From NCBI GenBank assembly GCA_009760855.2, contig WPIO01000008.1:2829001-2893000 (forward strand): a DNA stretch of 64,000 nucleotides, read 5' to 3'. Positions 58,501-64,000 of this stretch are shown here, one piece after another. The notes below the pieces were generated by a model that did not search any database, had not been told where the DNA came from, and saw only the letters and a program-made list of their open reading frames with translations. How positions within the stretch are numbered: the stretch's first letter is position 1; each line of letters opens with the position of its first letter. The position numbers and the translations under genes were made by a program. This DNA is from Cristatella mucedo (lineage: Eukaryota; Bryozoa; Phylactolaemata; Cristatellidae).

Positions 58501-61500
58501 TTAGTGGGCACACCACAAGGTCCGTGGGAAAGACATCCTTAGTGATCACGAGATTTAGCACGCACTGTGCCGTGCTACCCGCGCTAGCAAGGGTCTCTGG
58601 AACATCCGTCCCTAGAAAGTGCAGTGCAGCCGAGTGTTGGCCGCACCTGCTGTCACGCAGAAGGAGCTGGAGTGTGCATTGTCCCCCCTGTCCGTGTAAA
58701 GGCTTGCTGTCGATGAGTCACGAGTTTTTGCTGACGCGTATGCAGTGCACACCGCTGCGCTGGTCCAAGAACTGCAGGGCCGTCCGAAAGCAATGCATTT
58801 AAGCTCGAGAAACTAGCGATCCGAGTAGGTATGAGAGCACGAAGCATGACGTTCGGCACTTCGGCTTGCTCCTCGCGTCACTTCTTCACTGTTGCTTGAG
58901 TCGTGTGCATGCTGAGCTTGAGTCGTGTGCATGCTGAGCTTGAGTCGTGTGCACACTGTTGCTTGAGTCGTGTGCACGCTGTTGCCTGACTCGTGTGCAG
59001 GCTAAGCTTATTGTAACTCCCCGAGCACAATCGTCGACTCCCGTGCAAAAGTGGTAGAATGATTAGGTGGCTTCCCGTGGTGGCTCTCGAAGTCTTCGGG
59101 CATTGTCTAATAACGGGCCAACCAGGATGCGGCCAGTGGTTGGCCTGGTACTGCCACTAATCAGGAATGGCCCTGCTTCGTTACAACCAAGTAGCCTGAC
59201 TGTAATACACACAATATACCAGGCCGGCCGCCTACGACAGTACTGTCTACTCTGTTGGGTGCTAGCTGTAAAACAATGACTAGAACTTACTCGCTTGGGC
59301 TGAAATTTTTTGATGTAAGATAATTACTGATGGGCCATTAATTGCTCCAGTCATAGATAGGATTGGCATTTATTACCGTTCTCTTGGTTTACTGTCACAC
59401 TCATGAAGAGTGACCTAACCACAGCCTCTTTGAACGACGTGTGTCCGATTACTTGTATAAGGATGGACTACTACTAGCCAGATATACTTTGGTCGGTAAG
59501 AGGCCAGATTTTCCCCGAAGACGTCACCAGCTGGATATATCACGTGGGTGCATTCGGTTGCTCTGTTAAGTTATTCAAGAGCATTCTGTCAGCTTCTTGT
59601 CCTTGGCAAGTATAAAAAACCATGGCTAGCTTGCTGCCGAAGCTGTGCGTTATTGTGACATTGCTTTGGAATAAAGCAGATTCTCAGCAGGATGCAGGGA
59701 CAAGCCTGAGGCCAAAGACAGAGTGTACATCGTATGCAGGCAGGTCAGCAGCACATCTAAGCATGCATGCATGCGTGCAGGAGACCGATGGGTAGAGGGT
59801 CTACACCAGTAGTGTTCTTATTTAACCGGAAGATGAGCTTCGAGAGAAGGTGAGATTAGCGGTTGGCTTGGCAAGGTCTAGCTAGTTTTGTCTCCAGTAT
59901 ATCACAGACCGTCGGGGCGAGGGCATACAGTGGGCTTCCTCAGAGGATCAAACTACTCGGTGAGAACATCAGCACGTGTCCTGCTGTAACACTCTGGTCA
60001 ATCCTGGAAACTTGCCTCTACGACTGGTAGCGGCAGAGTACACTCTTGTCTCGTCGCACTAAAGTGGCACCCGATACCGTCCTCGATGTCTGTGGGCATT
60101 AATAGCAAGCCTCTGCCGAGTCGCATAGCTGGCTTGCCGGCTCTGGAATGCACTGCCCTACTAGCTCGAACTCTATGTTTGTGAAGCAACTTTTTAAAAT
60201 GTTCTTATTTAGTTGCCTATTTTCTTTTATCCAGCAAGGACGGCTCGAATAAGCTGTGTGGCACCTGCTGCCAAGGCAGCAGCCTTGGAGACCCTGCAAG
60301 CAGCCAGACAGTATTGCAAATGATGAGGACTCGAACATTTGTCACACTCTGGCTCGTGTGCTTGTGCAACCACCACGTGTATATGTTTGCGTCCACCCTG
60401 TACAAGTCGTTCGGTCTGAGCTTCGTGGCTGACGATCGTGCCCTCACGTGGCTGGGCATGCTGGCCGCTGTGTTCAATGCCAGCGGTCGCATTCTTTGGG
60501 GAGTATTGGCCGACAGAATTTCAATAATGGTGAGTGTAGCCAATGCGAAGGCAGTGGCAGCAGCAGCGGTGGTGGCAGGCTCGGTATCCCAGCCTCGATC
60601 TGCTGCTATCGGCTCCATCGGTGCCATGCAACCGGCGCAGGCAGGCATCGCGTTCGCATCGCTTGCTCTGCTCTATTGCTGGCTCGCTGACTTCTCCTCC
60701 CAGGCTTTCTTGCACACGAGCAGCAAAGCTAACCGATCCTCCTTCGGACAGAAGAGGAGAAGCAGCAGCAGAGCTGGCTGCGAGCCCGAATGCTATTTGA
60801 GCAGCTGCACATGCACACTGTGTCACGAAATCTGCGCTCGAGTTTGCTCGCAGGCCTCCAGCTGCCTGAAGTGTGCAAAACGTCCTGTTCTGCTCGCACT
60901 TTGCAGGCCGCCATGCTCGGCTTTAGTGGGTCGATGGCCATGCTCATGGCGACGTTGTACTTCACCCAGTACGCAGCCAAGGAGATGTTCTACGCTTGGG
61001 TGTGTCTCATATTTTTGTGCTTGTCCGGAAATTCCTCGCTGTTTCCGGCCGCCGCCTCGGAGAATTTCGGCACCGAGCACCTTCCTACCAAGTTTGGCCT
61101 GCTTCAGAGTGGCACGGTAGGCATTCGCTCGACTCTTCGACTGCTCTGCAAGATCTGCGGGGCATGCATCACTCACACGCATTGCATGAATCAGCACAGC
61201 GGAAAGTTTTTGGCCCTTTTGAAAAGGCCCTTCTTAGAGGGACAGACGTGAAGAATGCAGGTTAGGTGATAGCTGCTCAAGTCATCGTAGAACCGAATCG
61301 CCAGTGCTGTCGTGAGTCAGGAGCACCTGTCTCTCCAGACTAAACTACTCGTCACCCGTGTTGTGTTCGCCTGTGGCTTCTGCTGTTGTAAATAGCAAAG
61401 CACCTGAACACTAATGTACACGCCTCACCTGTGGCCAATAGTTCCATAATAATCTCCATGAGACCTGCCGCCACTGTTATACAACACGGAACATTGGCTG

Positions 61501-63463
61501 AAGGGAACATTGCCCTAGAAAGTCATTACAGACTGCTCGTTCGGTGCTCAGCTACGATTGCTCCTGTAAGTCATTGCTAAAAACGACCACCGAGATGGTC
61601 TTGAAATACAGAATATCTAGTCATGTGTCCCATTTATTAAGAAGTTACGACTGCTCTTGTTTGAGAAGCCTCTGAATAGAACAAACTTGTTGCACTGACC
61701 CGCAAGGCCAACCAGGGCTCGGCCTCTTTGCTCCTAGCTGTACCTGCTGCTGCTGCTGCTTCTGCTGCAGTTTCAGTCTCTTTGTGCCACCAGGTCTTCT
61801 TGAATAAAAAGCTATGGCTCTGCAGGTCGAAGACTGTGACTCTCACTTCTACAGAGCTCTTGAACAACTAGTTTGTCTTCCCGGCGGCTGCCGTCTACGA
61901 TACTTCCTTCCGAGTCTGGCTAAGCTGCTGCTCTACACTTTACTTCCATAAACTGTCATCTTGACTAAGCTATGCTTCTCAGTTGGCTTCACTTTATTTG
62001 GTGAATGACATAGATAGTGTCTGGTGCAGAGTAAACCGCTAAGGCTTTGAGTGCGGCCTGCAAACCTTTCCAGCTAAGACATTTCTGAAGTACATAGTCT
62101 TACAGGGGTTGTGGAGTTGCAGGCATAAACTCGCTGACTCCATGTCTTGCTTGCTGATGTTGACATTGCAGGAGGTCGTGTTAATGGCAAACGGTTGTGA
62201 GCATTCGTAAAAACCTCAAATCCTTCGGAGACCGTGCCTTAGTTCGTATGTTCCCAAAGCCTGGAGCTCACTCCCGACTTGCGTCACTTCTTCTGACTTG
62301 ACCTCATTTAAAAGAAACTAAAAACACCGGTTCAGAACAGCATTTAGTGAGCCCCCACGATTCGACCTGTATGTGCTCATGTGTGGTGACACTGTGCATG
62401 CTGCTGCTGACCATGCTTGCATGCTGACCCTGTGCATGTCACCCCTAACCATGCTATTCTTGTCTTTTTATTGAGTATGATACCACTAACCATTCGATCG
62501 TGCTAACTTTGCAGCAAATACAAAGTACCTAGAAAGAGATTGAGTTCTTTGAGGATGCTTTATCAAATGTATTGTTATCATTATTATGATTCTGCATGGA
62601 AGCTGCTGTCTATCACCGGACAGGCAATCTCGTTCAATTGCCGACTAGCGAATGACGTGCAATGCCTAGAAATGTGCACCGTGTATTGTAGTCGGTAGAT
62701 TGCTGCCGATCAGGTCTGCCCTGTCCTGGCGTAGTCGTCGTTTTATGGAGCTTACTTTGCACCCCGCAGCAGCCGACGGTGTGCAGGCTTGGCCCTACGA
62801 CTCCACTTTAGTGGTGCTGGGGGGGTCAATCCTTGAACAAGTCGTGATGGCACACTAGGTAAGGCGGTTGCTTTCACGACCTCGGTCCCTCGATCGCCAC
62901 TGCAAGCCGTTGTGATAGCGTAAAAGCTCTTCTGTTGCTATAAAAAGAAGGCTGTTCTACCAGTTTGGATTTATTTATTTATTTAAGTCGGTTGTGGCTG
63001 CACGTTGTCTTTTCACCTCGTTGGCTGCCGTTGAGTCAGCTGAGCTAAGAGTAGTATGCGCTTGTCGACTTGATCCTTTTGGTTCATTGACAGCTGCAGC
63101 CTGCAGCTCCTAGTACTCTTGCACCTAGGTGATGCCTCGTCGGCTTCATCCGACGTGGTTGGCATGACGATGTGCGCCGTCGGACCTTGCCTGATGTTGA
63201 CGCTTTAAGACTACCGTGGCTGTGAGCTACTTGTCAATTGAAAATATGTTGAGGAGACTACCCGGCACCGAGCTTGGGCTCTGAATGGGGCCGCCGTGCT
63301 GATTCGAGCAGCAATTTTCTTCTCCTTTCAGATCGTGGCCACCATCACCTCAGCAGTTGTTGCGGACCATCTGCCCAGCTTGTTGGCCGTGTTCAGCTTC
63401 TGCTCGGCACTGAGCGCCATCTCAGTCGTTCTGCTGCTCACGCTGAGATGGAAGTCATCGTGA
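49548..63463 (+). CDS. MFS transporter, OFA/monocarboxylate-like, tandem copy 2
   Basis: Paralogue of the gene at 30525-40798. Exons: 49548-49674, 49886-50075, 50483-50609, 52061-52227, 53822-53942, 54202-54308, 60235-60529, 60907-61116, 63332-63463 (stop TGA). Total is 1476 bases, 491 residues. Exons 2-5 and 7-9 have exactly the same lengths as in copy 1 (190, 127, 167, 121, 295, 210, 132), and all intron phases are equal. Motifs match: GGLLQRKVGPRWT, WMPKRKGLATG, GSGGGAFIFNQVQ, NASGRILWGVLADR. Exon 6 differs: 107 bases against 71, with ten serines in a row (residues about 265-274) encoded by an AGC repeat, then four alanines. Intron 6 is swollen to 5.9 kb by a CT/GTCT array and a LINE. No frameshift or stop interrupts the joined frame, so the gene looks intact. 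Confidence 0.9.
50280..50450 (+). mobile_element. LINE family A 3' end in MFS copy 2 intron 2
   Basis: GGGTAGGCTACCGCATGCG, GCCGAAAGCTGCGTAGGC and GGCTTTGTGGAGCTAGAGA match the family-A 3' end. The same intron of copy 1 has a similar worn piece. Confidence 0.65.
51540..51730 (+). repeat. CTG/GCT-rich stretch in MFS copy 2 intron 3
   Basis: Degenerate CTG trinucleotides. Gives a Leu-rich spurious frame (51509-51838). Confidence 0.8.
52456..52590 (-). mobile_element. LINE family A 3' end, reversed
   Basis: GTATCTCCGCCTATAACTCC, AAAGCCATAAAGAC and GCCTAAGTGGCTTTCGGTAC are the complement of the family-A tip. Confidence 0.75.
53195..53285 (-). repeat. tRNA-like SINE fragment
   Basis: GGGCTCGAGCCCACGACCTC then CACCTTAACCACCGGACC, a reversed tRNA-like head. 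Confidence 0.5.
54202..54308 (+). CDS. MFS copy 2 exon 6 with polyserine run
   Basis: Phase 0 at entry (acceptor GTTGCAG), phase 2 at exit (GA before GTAAGA; the C at 60235 completes an Asp codon). It encodes PGEESTQAESR, then a hydrophobic LLLAAA stretch, ten Ser and EAAAA. Without this exon the next one would be read through a stop (phase 0 reading at 60235 meets TAA), so the exon is required. Copy 1 has the matching exon at 37923-37993 with the same phases but little sequence similarity. Confidence 0.82.
54491..55554 (+). repeat. 1-kb CT / GTCT satellite array in MFS copy 2 intron 6
   Basis: Internally ordered: CT-rich at the edges, then a GTGTCTCTGT block (about 54850-54940), then a long nearly perfect CTCTGTCTGT decamer array (about 54945-55300), then CTGTCT hexamers (about 55420-55480) and pure CT. 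All long frames across it are artefacts. Confidence 0.97.
56068..58800 (-). mobile_element. CR1/Jockey-like LINE (family A), best copy, inactive
   Basis: Minus strand, in order: endonuclease C-terminus with LVITKD and TFSDHCSV (about 58690-58450), linker (to 58055), reverse transcriptase fingers and palm with VRPILKKHG, NYRPVFLLPFLSKILE and QSGFKRQHSTETALL (57924-57403), and a 972-base frame for the rest of palm, thumb and C-terminus (57100-56129; LGVVFDSCLN, LDYCNSLLAGLP, CYFHATHYLN). A (ACATT)n-type tail lies near 56068. The catalytic box reads stop-ADD because of TAA at 57118-57116. There are further frameshifts around 57350. It lies in intron 6 of MFS copy 2. Confidence 0.92.
58894..59010 (+). 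repeat. About 24-base minisatellite
   Basis: Five imperfect copies of GCTTGAGTCGTGTGCATGCT. Confidence 0.92.
59011..60234. other. Rest of MFS copy 2 intron 6
   Basis: Nothing recognised apart from GCATGCATGCATGCGTGC near 59760. Confidence 0.4.
62200..62590 (+). mobile_element. LINE family B 3' end
   Basis: AAACCTCAAATCCTTCGGAG, CCCAAAGCCTGGAGCTCACT, CATGCTGACCCTGTGCATGT, CATTCGATCGTGC and CTAGAAAGAGATTGAG in family order, with a short ATT tail. Confidence 0.82.
62840..62962 (+). repeat. SINE S1 copy
   Basis: GGCACACTAGGTAAGGCGG, TTTCACGACCTCGG and GCCACTGCAAGC. The B box is deleted relative to the copy at 9706. Confidence 0.6.
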
Positions 63464-64000
63464 CGGCACGATGCTGCTTCAGCCGAAGCCACGTGGCAGA
63501 CCACTGCTAGTGCTGCTCTCATCCTAGTCCAATTGTGGTTGGCTTTTGTTGGCAGCTGCCATTCTTGATAGCAGCATAGCATTTGTTGATGTGTACCATA
63601 CACTATTGCCATTTCGTGTTGTTAGAAAGTAAATACATTTTCGTTGTGAGCAATCGGCATTCTGTGCGCACGTGGTACGGCATGCACTTTGTACTCTCGT
63701 TCAATTAGTCATGTTGAAGTGTGCGAGGCTCACTGCACACAATGCCATAGCAGCGACAGCGATAGAGTTGCAGCATGTGCACGCACACGTGCACACGGAT
63801 AAGCAGCAGCTCATGCGAGCGAGTACTTTTCGTGGGGCTCCTCCCGACTCTTGCTTCTCGCTGAATGTGGCTCGCTTAGATGCATTCGTGCGTACGTGTG
63901 TGTGCACATGCATTCATGCAACGTTTATAAAGCGCCCTAGGAGAACCAGATCTCTTCGTAGGCATTTTTTGCATATACCGAAAAGGAAGCATGTCGTTTG
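63464..64000. other. 3' flank of MFS copy 2
   Basis: Begins in the probable 3' untranslated region. AGTAAATAC near 63628 is only a weak polyadenylation-signal candidate. A reversed LINE family B tip (TATAAAGCGCCCTAGGAGAA) occupies about 63925-63985. Confidence 0.45.

Larger units (their letters stand above)
61117..63331. other. MFS copy 2 intron 8
   Basis: Holds a worn LINE family A 3' end (about 61965-62130), a family B 3' end (about 62200-62590) and an S1 SINE (about 62840-62962). Other parts are unassigned. Confidence 0.55.

Overview
This is animal nuclear DNA, not prokaryotic. Every recognisable gene is split into short exons by introns bounded GT-AG (one GC-AG), and exon order, reading phase and protein homology agree throughout. 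The glycolytic enzyme is the fused two-half phosphofructokinase of opisthokonts. The introns and spacers are full of CR1/Jockey-like LINE ends, tRNA-derived SINEs, hAT and Ty3/gypsy remnants and microsatellites. A non-vertebrate metazoan, possibly marine and early-branching, is the best guess. The species cannot be fixed from the window.

Layout, all three genes on the plus strand. (1) 429-22225: the last 17 coding exons of ATP-dependent 6-phosphofructokinase. The first exon(s), with the N-terminal ATP-binding glycine loop, lie upstream of the window. (2) 22226-30524: spacer with an AT-repeat palindrome, LINE pieces and a gypsy integrase tail, followed by a GC-richer stretch I could not explain. 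(3) 30525-40798: MFS transporter gene 1, nine exons, 480 codons. (4) 40799-49547: spacer with LINE and gypsy remnants. (5) 49548-63463: MFS transporter gene 2, nine exons, 491 codons. It is a tandem duplicate of gene 1 with the same intron positions and phases. (6) 63464-64000: 3' flank.

The two transporters belong to the oxalate/formate-antiporter (OFA) and monocarboxylate branch of the major facilitator superfamily. Eight of their nine exons match closely; exons 2, 3, 4, 5, 7, 8 and 9 have identical lengths. Exon 6, the cytoplasmic central loop, differs, and gene 2 carries a ten-serine run there. Traces of intron homology show that the duplication took in non-coding DNA. A glycolytic control enzyme next to two putative monocarboxylate carriers is an attractive pairing (pyruvate or lactate movement), but the functional link is inference only.

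Several minor features may be worth a second look: a GC-AG intron in the PFK gene, a Val replacing a usually conserved Arg at an exon junction of PFK, an AT-repeat flanked by 21-base inverted arms, a LINE whose catalytic YADD box is broken by a stop codon, and many scattered short 3' ends of a second LINE family ending in (ATT)n. I found no clear sign of a wholly new system.
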